From the NCBI GenBank assembly GCA_964057225.1, contig OZ059897.1, positions 7,068,001 through 7,132,000 of the forward strand: a stretch of 64,000 bases of DNA, given 5' to 3'. Shown piece by piece: positions 12,451-24,405 of the stretch. Source of the DNA: Auanema rhodensis (taxonomy: Eukaryota; Nematoda; Chromadorea; Rhabditida; Rhabditidae). Numbering within the stretch: the stretch's first letter is position 1; the number at the start of each line of letters is the position of its first letter. The notes under the pieces are model-generated. The model was not told where the DNA came from, searched no databases, and saw nothing but the letters and a program-made list of their open reading frames with translations. The position numbers and the translations under genes were made by a program.

Positions 12451-13501
12451 TCTACCCTATAAGCTTAAATTTAATAATATGCATATTTTCTTTCAAGTGG
12501 CAAGTTGAACAAATTAAGTTTTTAACAAAAAAAAATTGAAACGCAATACAAAAACTACAATGTTTATTCAGATTATTTAATATAAATTATTATATAATAA
12601 ATTAAAATATTTAAAAAATAAAAAGAAAATCCAACGAATTGCATCAAACGAATGCATTTCTTGCCCTCGTATTCTGTAAACGGCGTGCTACCTCTGTAAT
12701 CATCTTACATTTCGTACTCTTAAATCAAGACACAACTATCATTAATGAATAATGCTCATGGTATGTAATACAATGTTTCATGATTAGATTAAAACTTGAA
12801 ATCAGAAAATTCTTTATATGGTTGATATGGTTCAAATAATTGTCTAATGTTTGTTATTTAAAAAATAAGACATTGCAAAGTATTTTCGGATTTATCCACC
12901 AACAATATTCCTTATTAAATCCGATTTATAATTGAAACTTATCAAATTAAACAGCGATGAACAAACAATTCATTCAGTTTAATTTAGCAGTTTACGCGCG
13001 GTTTTAAATGAACTAATTAAGTTCTGTACCATGGGTTATCTTTTAAAATCATATTAAACTATATGGCGATTCGAACTGGTGCATATATACCGTCTGACTT
13101 TCATATGAATGTAAATTGAACGTATTATGCTTGTTCCAAATGTAAATTTCGTTGTTGCATTTGTTAATAGGACTGTCAAGATTATACAGAGGCTTATGTA
13201 TGTGATTTGTGAACTAACAGTTGTTGTTAATAACAAAAAAAAAGAAAAAATACAGATCAAAATATTCGTATGTATGCTCAAATGACATAGTTCCCTATAA
13301 TCTATGGAACAAACATTTTGTATCATACAATATTTTGCTTTTTTTTCTTCTTCTTTCTATAACTATTTCGAATATGAAGAAGGAAGTAACCGTTCAACTG
13401 TATAATACAGTTTATTTAGCATAGACTAGCATAATGAAAACTAATATCTTAATAAAATATATATACAAGTTCTATTTTTATGTTATTTAAAGAACTTTCC
13501 A
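12451..13501. other. Intergenic, AT-rich
   Basis: About 1 kb between the TOM40 start and the next minus-strand stop codon. It contains the TOM40 promoter and the downstream 3' UTR. Two overlapping short ORFs on opposite strands near 13054-13424 are AT-rich and have no splice or family support. Confidence 0.6.
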
Positions 13502-14695
13502 TTATGTTAAACATTCTTCCGGGATCTCAAATGAATCATAATTGGGTATCTTTGCGTTCATTGTAGGGAACCAATATTCCTGCTTGAACAGTGTGAAATT
13601 TGAAGTATGTGGGAAGAAAAGATCCCATCCATATATCATAGCTGAAATTTAATTAGAACTTAAAAAAATCAAAGAAACCCATATATACGTGAGCTGCCTG
13701 ACGCAAATCCTCTGATAAGGGCAGGATGTTCTCCATTAACATCAGTATCCAATGGGGGTTCACCTTCATAGACACCAACTTCCCGGAATTTATTTTCAAT
13801 GGGCAATTTCTCAAGTTTAGCTCTTCTCACATAGTCTAGACCGAAGCTTAAAATGCATTCATTTGTATATAATGGGTGGTAATTTAGCTTACTCGCCAAG
13901 AAATTCTGCATATCCTCTTGGCATCTGAATGCAACGTCTCTTAGTCTGAAAAAAAAAAACAAAGTAATGGAAACTCTAAAAGATGGATTCTAAAACCTGG
14001 AAGAAGGTAATGTTCTCAAAAACGAAGAAGGAGTATTGCCAATCTTTTGGATTCAATCCAACACGATGGTAAAGTCTTTTCTTTTCATTATCTTGCAACC
14101 AAAGACATGAGTATGTATACGTCTAAAGTTTAATCATCCTCGGCAAAAAAAACCTTTTATTACCTTATAACCTGCATCCGTTCCAAGATCATCACCTGTT
14201 CTATATATCATAGTCAATGTTCCATTTGTGCATTCTTGATTATTAAAGATTGGGAAATTTTCTGGTAATACATAAGGAGTTTCGGGATTCTCTTCAGCTG
14301 AATACAATAAAATATTTAAAAGAAAAGAAAAAGAAAAGTTACCATTGATAATAGAATAAACAAGTGCTCCTGTGCAAGCACCAATGAAAATTCCAGCGAG
14401 ACTAAGTTTTATAAGAATAGTAGTGACCTGAACATGTTTTAGAAGATTCATAGAATAAGTTAAAGCTTAATGTTTATGATGTATCCGTCATTGAGGACAA
14501 AAGCTTATGGGGAAATAAAATATATTGAAAACTAACTGAAGCTTTCTCGTAACGAGTGAGAACTGAAACATCATCACCCCAATCTTCTTCATCATCAATT
14601 ATCTGTCTTAAATATATCGTTTACTAATATGAATAAGAGTGAAAAGAATAAACTAACCCATGTTTTCCACCAAGCTCATGCTCGTGTGAGGACAT
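13502..14695 (-). CDS. Unrecognised single-pass membrane protein
   Basis: About seven exons give roughly 280 aa. Residues 1-35 are hydrophilic and acidic (MSSHEHELGGKHG, then DDEEDWGDDVSVLTRYEK). One membrane segment follows at about residues 40-65 (TTILIKLSLAGIFIGACTGA). The rest is a large C-terminal domain with NQECTNGTLTMIYRTGDDLG, LYHRVGLNPKDWQYSFFVF, RRCIQMPRGYAEFLGDFG and HPALIRGFASGSSPMIYGWD, ending PEECLT. The short N-terminus and single helix suggest type II topology with an extracytoplasmic domain containing a few Cys and an NGT glycosylation sequon. I do not recognise the family. The exon 1-2 junction must use AAG|ACAG, because the alternative acceptor creates an immediate stop. 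It is divergent from the next plus-strand gene. Confidence 0.72.
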
Positions 14696-15377
14696 CCCTG
14701 AGGCGAAAAATGAATAGTATTTGATATTGATTGATTGCCTATGATTGATTGAACGATAAGAGCTTATCAAGTAATGCCTTTTAAAAAGGTTTTCCTTTTC
14801 TTTCTCACATAAGAAATTGAATCCGGAAATACTAAAATGTCATAATAAAGTATGCCTTGGGTCCCTAAACAACGTATCTTATTTACAGTTGAGATTTTCG
14901 AAGAGTTGAAACGAAATCACTTCTTCAACTTTTCAAAAAAAAATTCAAGATGAAGGCAATCATTTGAAGTTAAATATCTATATGAACCCCCTACAATTGA
15001 AAATATTTCTAAGTTAACTTGAGCTTTTGTCTTTTATCTGTATAATTGCCTTTATCGACATTAAACTCAGAAATTTATTTAGATCTTGTTTACTCTGGGA
15101 TATTCACTTAAACAGAATGTATCTGAATAATAATCAGGCAGTAATTGGTTGCTATGAGCTAATCCGTGTCCAACACTCCACGGACGCATACCAATTTCGT
15201 ATTCACTGATGAACGATATACATCATATTATTTGCTAAGCATCTATAGTGCTCATGCTCAATGCTTTAAACGTTTTTAATATTTTGAAAGTTTGTCTCCA
15301 ATCTTTGAAAATTTTTATTATTTTTATACTGCAGATTAGTAATGGCAATAAGTGAGATATAGAATATCTCGAATATC
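14696..15377. promoter_or_regulatory. Divergent promoter region
   Basis: 680 bases between two start codons on opposite strands, so it probably contains both promoters and 5' leaders. A 60-codon plus-strand ORF at 15027-15209 is not supported. No clear TATA element was picked out. Confidence 0.35.
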
Positions 15378-16196
15378 ATGGGTCAACGAAGTGTATATGA
15401 TCCTCGTGATCCATGGGCTTTTCGTAATACATGGACTGGAGAAATACGAAACAGTTATGATGATCTGTTGGTTTCACTCGTAATATCATTAAAGATGCTT
15501 CTTCATTTCAGCTGGATCTGGTTGACACTAATAATTGGAATTACTCTTGTCGCTTTGTTACTATTAATTCCTCTTCTTATGCACAGATATTGCCGAAGTG
15601 AATTGTTTTGCCCAGTAAGTACTACTACTATAAGTCACGTAAAATACGTTAATCGCATGACGCTTGTTGACATTATCATTTTAGTATTGTTTTTTACGTG
15701 GAACGGTTGTTCACCATTTAAACGTTATATTTGTTGTTTCTAATACTTTTTATTTAAGAATTGGTGCTCATGTTTTGATAGAACCTTGTCAGTTGTGAAG
15801 GAGATTGAAAATGAGCGAATAGCTAAGAATAGAGAACGCAGACAAAGAAAGAGAGAATATGATAGACAATTTGGTAGACCTACAGCTATTAACTACGATG
15901 CAAAAAGGTTATATTCCGCCGCTATATAAATTATAATTTAGTGATTTAGAGAATTGAAAAATGGGTCCAAATCTTATCATCATTATCCGGATCCATGTTA
16001 TACCATGAATCATAATAATTGGACTAGAGAACCATATACGAAACATAATCTTCCAATTCATCCTGCCTATCCGTACAGAAGTCATTCACTTCCTCGTCAT
16101 AGCAATGCCAGAGGTCCCAGATATGAACGACGTAGCAGCTCAGTTGGACGAAGAGCAAAACATCGTCATCATATTCCAAGAATTACTTTAAATTAA
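15378..16196 (+). CDS. Single-pass membrane protein, basic His-rich tail
   Basis: Three exons (15378-15614, 15759-15907, 15950-16196) give 210 aa with all junctions in phase. The N-terminus reads MGQRSVYDPRDPWAFRN. One long hydrophobic helix lies at about residues 45-68 (IWLTLIIGITLVALLLLIPL), followed by a Cys-containing stretch CPNWCSCFDR that could be palmitoylated. The cytoplasmic part is very basic: KNRERRQRKREYDRQF, then a His/Tyr/Pro/Arg-rich tail with SYHHYPDPCY, HPAYPYRSHSLPRHS and GRRAKHRHHIPR. The function is unknown. The tail resembles low-complexity adaptor tails, not an enzyme. It is convergent with the next gene. Confidence 0.72.
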
Positions 16197-16530
16197 ACTA
16201 TTCCAGAACACTTGTCTATAATAAATGTATAAATCAAAACAGCAACAAAAATTCTCAGAGATTTATAAGTATGAATAAGGAGAACAAAAACAGCATGAAA
16301 AATCGCTTATGAAGATCTATATCTAATGAAAGAAATAAGAGTTCCGTTTATAAATACCTCATAACTGAAAAAAGAATGAAAAACATGTCTTAAACAAAAT
16401 AAATTCAATAATATTATTACGCGTGAATCTAATCACATTTGAGGAAACAAGTTTCTGAACAGTCTACAACCTCACTAGGCTGTCAAGACAATCTTGCAGT
16501 AATTTTAAAAGTTAAAATACCATATGTTCA
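16197..16530. terminator. Convergent 3' regions
   Basis: Spacer between two convergent stop codons. An AATAAA polyadenylation signal on the plus strand at 16220-16225 lies 24 bases after the plus-strand gene's stop codon. The remainder is AT-rich without other features. Confidence 0.5.
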
Positions 16531-17078
16531 TTATGCAAAATCATAGCTCTGGTGGCTTTTGTTTTCTGAAATGAGAAGAAATCATAAATTTTGACAATAA
16601 AAAATCTTACTGAAGCGAAAAACGCATCTTGCTAGACAAGTTAAAGTTATTGCTCCAACCACAGCAACAGATACACCACCCGCAATCCAAACCCACTCCT
16701 GGAACATAGTACAAACGTAAAGTTTTTTAGGCTGTCGAAACCTTTATATGTGTACAACAATGGGTTTCATTATTCGGACAACATGTTGTATATGTGAAGA
16801 AAGTGTCTATAACAGTTCCGTTAGTCCCTAGATAATCCTCATAGATGTATTGAATAAATTAATTTGAACAATAGGGATTTAAAATATAGTAAAAACTAAC
16901 ATGGTTTACAACTTCGAACTGCGTCATTATCACTGGGACAGTGATATGTTCGTTCTTCATTGGCTTGAAATTCTAACAGTTCTTCAGGTAAAGGCTCTTC
17001 TGTTGGCACATCAATAGTTGTAACCAGATATGGTAATAAAGAGAAAAAAACTAATAATACAGTACTTGATGGAAACAT
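16531..17078 (-). CDS. Small secreted-type Cys-rich membrane protein
   Basis: Four exons give about 130 aa. A signal peptide (MFPSSTVLLVFFSLLPYLVT) is followed by an acidic Glu/Pro segment, and then a compact Cys-rich ectodomain: YHCPSDNDAVRSCKPW and TTCCPNNETHCCTH, with two CC pairs and an N-glycosylation sequon. A membrane helix (VWIAGGVSVAVVGAITLTCL) and a short basic tail ending SYDFA complete it. The layout (signal peptide, short Cys domain, helix, tail) recalls Shisa/CYYR1/VOPP1-type and nematode CX-type proteins, but I cannot assign it to one. Intron junctions are all phase-consistent. It is probably an endomembrane or cell-surface adaptor. Confidence 0.72.
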
Positions 17079-18342
17079 CTATGCTTCAAGTTCTAAAAAA
17101 GGAAACTATTAGGCAGAAAACAAGACGAAGAAAGCCGCTGACGAAAGTAATATACGGATCTAAACTAGGGGGTGACATAGGAATTAGCTAAAAATCGAAC
17201 ATGTTGCGATCCACTTCACTTTTTCTATGAAGGTAATCATATCTTCTCAGTGTTAAATCTAACAATATTGGGAGAAAACAAAGTCTACAACCTCAAAGAA
17301 GATAGTTGAGAGAAAAAAGTGAAGCTATCTAGATCTGCTTAGCCTTCATCACTGAGAATATATGGGAGAACACAACTACTGACGAGGTAATGACGACGTG
17401 CCATATAACTAAAGGACTTAAGACACAGATTTTGACATGTAGAGTCCCTATACTTTGATGAAAAATAACGGCAGGTTTAGTGAATTGCTTATACTCTCTC
17501 CAGTCAAAGAACATGACCAGATGGAGGATTGTTGTGCACAACAATAGCAACATCATATCATATTTAACGAAATTCGACAGTAAAGTGCAAAACAAAAACT
17601 CAAAAAAACCACATTAATGTCAAAATATCATTAAATTCCAAAATACAAACAAAAAATATCAATAGTTGAAAAAATTCTTGATAAGTTTCAAAAAAAAATT
17701 GCAGCGGCTCAGTGGAATTGTGCCAATTACGAAGTCAGTTACTTCCCAAATATGTCAACAACTAAACTTTGTCTTGAGCCGCGCCGGACTTCTAGAAAGA
17801 TAGAACAAATGCTAGTTGCATATGGACATATCACATCGAGGGTATATGGATTGACAGCGAATAGAAGAAGGAGAGGACTTTCTATGGTTTGCAGAGGGCA
17901 ATTGATTCGAAGGCCGGATGCAAATTATAAAATCAGATCGCCCCAAATTGCCGACGTGTTCTTTCTCAGAAGATTCTTGTCGATATGTAATAAAACAGTT
18001 TTATACACCTCTACATGACTTATACGAAAACTAATATGTAAAGCCAAAACTGTTGGAACGAGATCAAACTATAAGTGCAAGCGACATTCTACGCTCAGAT
18101 TTAGAAACATTCGTGTTGCACCCTTTAAATTATAATAAACCGGATTTGGCAATCGCTTGGACTAATGCATTTGAACGATGCTCTCTACATTAAACGTCTT
18201 CTTATGAAAATTATTCTACCCCTATCACTAAGTTTTCAGAAATATTTTAATCCGTCTTCTTTATAAAAAGCTAGAACACTATTACAAAAATTTTGTTGGA
18301 ATATTCCTACAAAATCTACAAAACAAGAAATACACTGAAAAA
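17079..18342. other. Gap with two unsupported ORFs
   Basis: Between the Cys-rich gene and the ATP synthase gene. A minus-strand single-exon ORF at 17329-17595 (88 codons, ATG start) encodes hydrophobic segments such as LLLLCTTILHLVMFF and could be a small membrane protein. A plus-strand ORF at 17752-18018 (88 codons, ATG start) is Arg-rich. Neither has family, intron or codon evidence. ORFs of this length are uncommon but not unexpected in a window of this size. Confidence 0.25.
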
Positions 18343-19047
18343 TTAATGTTGTCCCGTGGCGGCCTTGATGAGAGCTTCAGCTACCTTAAAATTAAAACAG
18401 TTTGAAAAAAATTGAAAGTATAGTGTTACCTCGATTCTAATAGAAGCTTCGGCCTTAGCGACCTCGCTTCCTTCGTTACTAGCGCGCTGGGCCTCTTCAA
18501 GTTCTTTACGGGCAGCCTATAAATCGGAATATTACAAATTTAGAAGAAAAATACTGATATGGTAAAAACATAGTAATAATATCATTCAAAAACTTACAGC
18601 CTCATCAATTTCTTCAATAGTGGCAACCTCCTCAGCAAGAACTTGGCAGGATCCATCAATGTTCATGGAGAGGGTTCCGGAAGAAACAAAGACCTTCTTA
18701 ACAGATCCTATAAATATATAAAATATACTTTCGTTTCACAACAGAACAATGAACCATCTAATTCAGTGACTTGGACAACTCCTGGCTTAAGAACTCCAAT
18801 GGTTGGGACGTGGTTAGCCAAAACACCGACAACTCCGGCAAGAGTTGGGACATCGACTTGCTTAACAGCGACTCCGCTGTACACAGCCTTCAAAGGATAG
18901 GTAGAACATTGTATAACAATAAATTAAGATTACCTTGGTTGGAGAGGCAAAGGTAAGAAGAAGCTCTTCAGAAGCGCTCTTTTGAGCAGCAGCAGCATAG
19001 CCTCTGCGAGCAACAGTGGTGAAACGAGAAACTGTACGAGCCAGCAT
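18343..19047 (-). CDS. ATP5F1D: ATP synthase subunit delta, mitochondrial
   Basis: Central-stalk subunit of the F1 motor (bacterial epsilon equivalent), binding gamma and the c-ring in the matrix. Five exons give about 160 aa. The first 20 residues (MLARTVSRFTTVARRGYAAA) form a typical Arg-rich mitochondrial presequence. The beta-sandwich domain follows: LLLTFASPTKAVYSG, VKQVDVPTLAGVVGVLANHV, then PTIGVLKPGVVQV and VFVSSGTLSMN, the hallmark of the family. The C-terminal helical hairpin (ARKELEEAQRASNEGSEVAK) ends ATGQH. Length and motifs are all normal. Junctions such as ACC AAG|GTAATC are in phase. Confidence 0.96.
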
Positions 19048-21022
19048 TATACCCAGCGATCTAAATACTAAAAAATTCAGAAAGTTAATGAATTTTCACA
19101 TAATAAAATAAACAAGAAAGAAATAGAACAATTATGAACGCGGAAAACTTCAATGTCTTTTAATGTTCTACTTGCGCTATACATTTCATTCACACAAGCG
19201 CCCAAACCTAAGTTAATTCAATGGCAAATTTTCCAGTTTATATTCTTAAAATAAAAAATATCAATTGTTTTGGCATATTATCAAAAAACAAGCAATTTAG
19301 GAATATTTTATAGTGACCGCCCGTCTTAACAATCTTGCTCTCACGTCATTTCACGACCAAGAACTACAGTAACCTGAAAACCGCTATTTCGTTCAAGCGC
19401 GAAGAAATATAGTTTGAATAAATTGATAAACGGTTGGGTATCATTGATAGCCAACTTTAGAGATATGAATACGGTAAAACTCTTTATTTATTTTCAGTTT
19501 AAATTTTCGAAATATATAACAAGGTACTTCTCCTTTATTTACTACTTATGCTATATGTACTACGGGTACTACTTATGCTATATGCTAGAAGCAATTCATC
19601 CTTTTAATCTGTGCTTTATTAATATATTATTGGACCCTTGTATCACATTTCATATGAAATTAGGTTCAAATAGCGTATTAATAGCTTATAAATTTATTGC
19701 TTATACTATAGTTAATTATATGCGCAAAATATGCTAATTATCATTTGAGTTCATCATTAATATGATTTCTTACTTTTGTTGTTAGACATTCAATGAGCGG
19801 TTGTATTCAAGTCATGAAGATTACGGTAAGAAATTATATTTATATCATGATAGAGAAGGATTCATAATTTCATCATTGCTGACTGTATTTGTGTGTATAT
19901 AAATATCTTATTCATCAAATTGAGCTTCTGACAAAGTACTCGCCGAACTTCATAGTTGTGAAATGTTTCTTTATCAAATTTTAGTGATAATGCTTGTTCT
20001 ATCATAATCTTCTATTTCTTCTGCTAAATTTACTCATCTGTTGTATATACTGTCTAGATTGTCATGTGATATACAAAAAAAAGGAACAGCAAGCTAGTGT
20101 CAAATAATTGATTGATTGATAATCACTGTCTGATGTTTAATGAAGTATATCCAGTATAATAGACATAACACCAACACCTTCAAATCTGACGAGATGTAAT
20201 CTGTTAATTTGATCTTTTCATTTACCAGATTTGTGTCTGATGGTAGTTCTTCAGTACAGATTATAGCAAAGCATAAGTGAAATTTGTCTGCGAAATGGAA
20301 CAAGTTTGCAAACCCATCATTTACTGGCAGCGTGAGAGCATGTAGATCTGAAACTTTTAGTTTATTTTTATCTCTTTATCTATTCGAAATGACGATATGA
20401 TGCCATGTAGATAGTTGTAACGAAGATATTTTTTAAAATCATCTAGTTTAATTCTAGTCTTGTTTGGATTATGTAGTGATTAGATAGCAAGTCCCTTTCA
20501 TTGGTAGTTTCAAAACTGATCACAAGAAGAACTTTATGAATATGAAGACAATGTCTTCCATCTCGGAAGATAGCTGCAAAACTGCTAAAATTGTCAGACC
20601 ATTCTAAAGATCTGTAGATAATGATGAAATGAAATGTAGCTGAAGATATGCATGTAATAATATTTATATTCTCGAAATAGGGCCGAGCCCATTTTTATGA
20701 TTTGCGCAGTCACGAGTTAAGCCTTTTTCCGAGATCTGCTGACCGACTTTACTGCTTATCACTTTATGTTATGTTTTTACGATTGAACATATCTATGCAT
20801 GCTTTTGCTTTGAGCCGAACTCATGAAAAAATTCCATGACTCAGTGGTATGTGAAACGCTCCCAGAATTCTAGATTTTTGAAAAATCAAGAAAACAAAGC
20901 TCACTCGATTGAACGAGTTTTATATCCAAAAAAAAGAGAAAGAATGTTGCTAAACGTCATTTCGAATTTTCTGATGTTTAACCAGAAACATTAATTGTTT
21001 TTTTCTTGAATAACTGTTGTAG

Positions 21023-21193
21023 GTTAGACTACTAAATCGCATCCGGCAAGAGCAGTTTAAGTCACCTGACTTTCCAATTTTGGCAACGAAAAAGTTATTT
21101 CTGAAATTAGATAAGCTAAGTGGAGAGAAAAAAGCTGTCAATTCTCTGAATTTTTCTGAGTCTAATAGATTACGTTGGTGTGACCTATCTTAA
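21023..21193 (+). CDS. Possible terminal exon, plus strand
   Basis: After a TGTTGTAG acceptor at 21015-21022, one frame stays open for 56 codons to TAA. The peptide contains LLNRIRQEQFKSPDFPILAT and KLDKLSGEKKAVNSLNF and is lysine-rich and hydrophilic. No upstream exon or family was identified. Several open stretches of this length are expected by chance in a gap this size, so confidence is low. Confidence 0.2.
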   Translation, partial: VRLLNRIRQEQFKSPDFPILATKKLFLKLDKLSGEKKAVNSLNFSESNRLRWCDLS

Positions 21194-21390
21194 CGGCATT
21201 TTTTCGTGTTTAAATTATTTTGGTCAGGTTCACTCTTTTAAACTATACTAGAACTTTACTTCTCATCGTAATCGAGGTTTTTCACATTATGATAGCTAAG
21301 GTCAATTAATCAATGTTTAATCGAAAATTAATCGGCAATGAATATATCAAATAAAACTGTAATAATCTGGACCATCTATCTATGAGAACT

Positions 21391-21494
21391 AAAAATGTTT
21401 CTCTCTCTATCTCTCTCTCTCTCTCTCTTTTCGTTTTATCAACTGTGAAGAAAGAAAAAATTTCACAAAGATTGATGGAAAGAGAAACATTTTT
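21391..21494. repeat. CT tract inside a 14-base inverted repeat
   Basis: The 14-base arms 21391-21404 and 21481-21494 are perfect reverse complements (AAAAATGTTTCTCT and its complement), separated by 76 bases. The left arm runs directly into a (CT)n microsatellite to about 21430. The structure could fold as a hairpin in RNA, or it may be the relic of a small palindromic element. No target-site duplication was recognised. Confidence 0.55.
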
Positions 21495-21658
21495 AACACC
21501 TTGCCACGTGGTTCATGGCTGAGTTGTTCGACGAAAGTCAGAATTAAGCATCGGATAGAGAGAGATCTCCAAGAATCAGTTCTCACATATGCTACCTAAT
21601 AATACCGGCAGAAACACCTAATTCGTCAATCAATCGTAAATAACCATCAAACCCGGTG

Positions 21659-22424
21659 ATGGGAGGTCATTTCGACCAGCATAAGACCCAAGACGCACAA
21701 GCTATCCGTCAAGTTGGAATTTACGCAGTTCAATTCATTGTGGTAAGTGCTGTCTCCCCGAGAATTTCCATCATCACAAGGTAGACAGGTAGCTTCGTTG
21801 TGCAAAGTATAGTTAAAAATTGAACGAGGTAAACTTATCTCCAAAGTTTTGCAAATCGATCCACGTGAACTCGTCAAGGCCAAATGCTTTTTGTGTCCAG
21901 GACACCTTCTGTAACCATTTAGCAAGAGATCGAGGCTTCTTCTTGGCGTGAAACAATACTGATCGGTTTTGCGTGTTCCGAGGTGGATACACCTAAGAGC
22001 ATTGAATCAGACACATTTTCTTATCCATTTGCTGCGAATTTCCTGATTTCTTCGTTTTATCATAAGCAGAGAATGTGAAAATTTTCAGTCTCCTTGAGAC
22101 ATACATCAGTATATATTGCATCAGACTACTGATCTAAAAAAAGCGAATAAGAAGAATAAATGTAGATAGAGAGATAGAGATTTTAGCGTTTCGAATTTGC
22201 AGAGAAGTTGTTGTTCCTTTCTACAGAACGGCTTTGCATTCGGTGATCCTTCCGCAACAGCTTGTGACCCTGAGATAATTCTCAACCTTACTCCAAGTTA
22301 TTCTATTTTGGGTTATCAGACGTCACACCCGTTATTCTTGTCTAGATTTGGAATCAAAAACGAATATATAAGCAGAACTATTTATAAGTGGAATGAAATT
22401 AAATTAACAACAAAAATTGTTTAA
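21659..22424 (+). CDS. Possible two-exon small gene
   Basis: An ATG at 21659 opens 28 codons (MGGHFDQHKTQDAQAIRQ start, YAVQFIV end) up to a good GTAAGT donor at 21743. A TTTGCAG acceptor ending at 22202 is phase-compatible and continues for 73 codons (QNGFAFGDPSATACDPE, ending LTTKIV) to a stop at 22422-22424. The product would be about 101 aa with no recognised domain. Against it, the minus strand of 21813-21992, inside the proposed intron, is also open for 59 codons after a CTCTTAG acceptor (contains QKAFGLDEFTWIDLQNFGDK). The coding strand, if any, is therefore uncertain. Confidence 0.2.
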
Positions 22425-24405
22425 CTGTTAGCATATGAAAAGAAATATTTTAAAAGATATCGTTCTCCAGGTTGTCGCCTCGAACTCGGATTAGTATTAA
22501 GATGTTATATGTAGAACAGTGTTTAAGAGGAGATCAAAGAAAAACTATGTTATATACTGTGCATTTATATACAGTGTATGTACAACAAACAAGAAAAAAA
22601 TGTTAAAACTTTCAGACATGATGATGATAAAACAATTAATATACAGTTATGTACAGGTTGTCCCCATTTCTTGGATATATAGTTGCATGAGTGGGGGCTC
22701 AACTGGATGTAATCAGCCCGATTTGTGCGGTTGAAGCTATAGTTTTCGCTTCGGTTTCTGAGGAATAACCACAAAACGTTTGATAGAGAATACCAACTCA
22801 GGTTACAGAACTAGAAGGCATCGTAGAATACTTTCTCGAATTCACAAAGTGTAGTGCCGGCGGCGGGGATTGGATCTCTTGTTGCTTAGTGAGTCCATGC
22901 GACGCTGTCGTTGGATGTCAGCGCTGGAGGTTTCGTCAGCGTAGTTTCCGATGATAATGTGGAACATCTTGAGTGAACTAATTGGTGTAGAACAAGAAAA
23001 ACTCAATAGATGAGGTAGAATCAAATAGAAGTAATTTAATTAGAAGCTCGGTTGATGAGAAACGCGAGAATTTACTTTGATCACAATCGAGTGAGAGTGA
23101 ACGATTGGAGTCGTCTACGGTGGTCAGTTGGTTCTCAGATTCTGCGACATCGCTTCATATAGTTGGCTGGCCAAGCTCCGCCCATTTTGCTTATCGTTTT
23201 CCACGGCGACGGGTCTGATAGGAGACAGATCGTTGATGCAAAAGACGAGGCGCCACAATCATTTTGATAGGCTGACATGCTATCTTATCTATGAAAACCA
23301 AGTACGATTCATAGTTTTATGTTAGTTGAGACAGGGTTGACAGCTTGCCAGTATCAGGATCTGAACGCTCTGGTCGCAGTTCGTGCAGATGCATCGCATC
23401 GTTCAACGACCTCGAATATTAAAAGAACGATGTTCACAATCTCGGCAGATTAATTCGAAAGTGAAAAAGATTAAATTTTCCATGAAAAGTCATTGACTCA
23501 TAAATGTGTACACAAGACATGGCGGTCAGTTATCTATGTCTTGTCTTGTTTTAGAATTGAAAAAAAGAAACAAAAGTAGCAATTCCAGATGTAAGCTGAT
23601 TTGTTCAAAAAGCTTAAACAGACAGAAATGATATCACAGACAGTTGTACATATTTAGTTGGCTCGGAAATTAATCTCTTGGGCTACCGCAATCTAAGCTC
23701 CACAGAGACGCTGTTTTGTCGCAAGGGGATTGCGCAAACCCTTATTAAATGTTGTTTACCTCTTGAGCAAATACATCTTGGAAGTCAAATTGTTTGCCCT
23801 TATTTTGCGGGAACCTTCTTACCTCGTGCGATTTACGTTTTGCAGAATTGGCGGAAATTCGCAGAGCGTCTTGACGCCGCCTAAATTCATTCCACTTAGA
23901 TTGCGTTGTTTTCGTTTTCAATTATTTTATTATATTAAAACAAAAATGTAATACTATCATAACTCATTATTTCCTCATACCATGCGTCTCGTGTCTGTTT
24001 TTACTGCTTCTCGTGCAAAATGCAGTTTAGTAGCAACAATCTCTTATCGAAAATTTAATTGCCTCATAGTCTTAAAAGTGAAAAAAAAGCCCAAGGAAAA
24101 GCAGGAGAAAGTCAGTTTCCGTTCGTAATCGAAACCATTATCAGTTAATCATCATTTATTTTACAAAATCTGCAGTCAATATACATGTCAAAGCAAAGCA
24201 AATGACCATATGAAAACGTAAAAATTTTTTTGTTTATTTAGAAATATGAATATGAAGTATTATTATTATTATTATAAGCGAATTGATAAACAAAATGAAC
24301 TTCTTAGGAATATTTACAATTAAAAAGAATTATAATAATTTGTATCTAACGTAAAAATTTCTAGTTTTTACAGAAAATTCATCGTGATTTTTTTTATGTA
24401 CAACA

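Larger units (their letters stand above)
19048..24405. other. Large intergenic gap, 5.4 kb
   Basis: No complete gene could be supported. The interval is AT-rich with a (CT)n tract at about 21399-21430, an ATT trinucleotide run near 24256-24276, and several short open islands. The better ones are listed separately. Others, at 22842-22960 (minus; MFHIIIGNYADET start and basic RRRHYTL end) and 23134-23280 (open on both strands), lack partner exons. An ORF at 19414-19737 is AT-rich and unsupported. Promoters of the flanking genes must lie at its ends. Confidence 0.45.

Noticed and set aside
13066-13085. TTCGAAT-containing segment resembling a tRNA T-loop (minus strand)
   Set aside because: The flanking bases do not form a T stem and no acceptor or anticodon stem is present.
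19414-19737. 107-codon plus-strand ORF
   Set aside because: AT-rich Tyr/Ile/Phe/Asn product typical of low-GC spacer, without coding signals.
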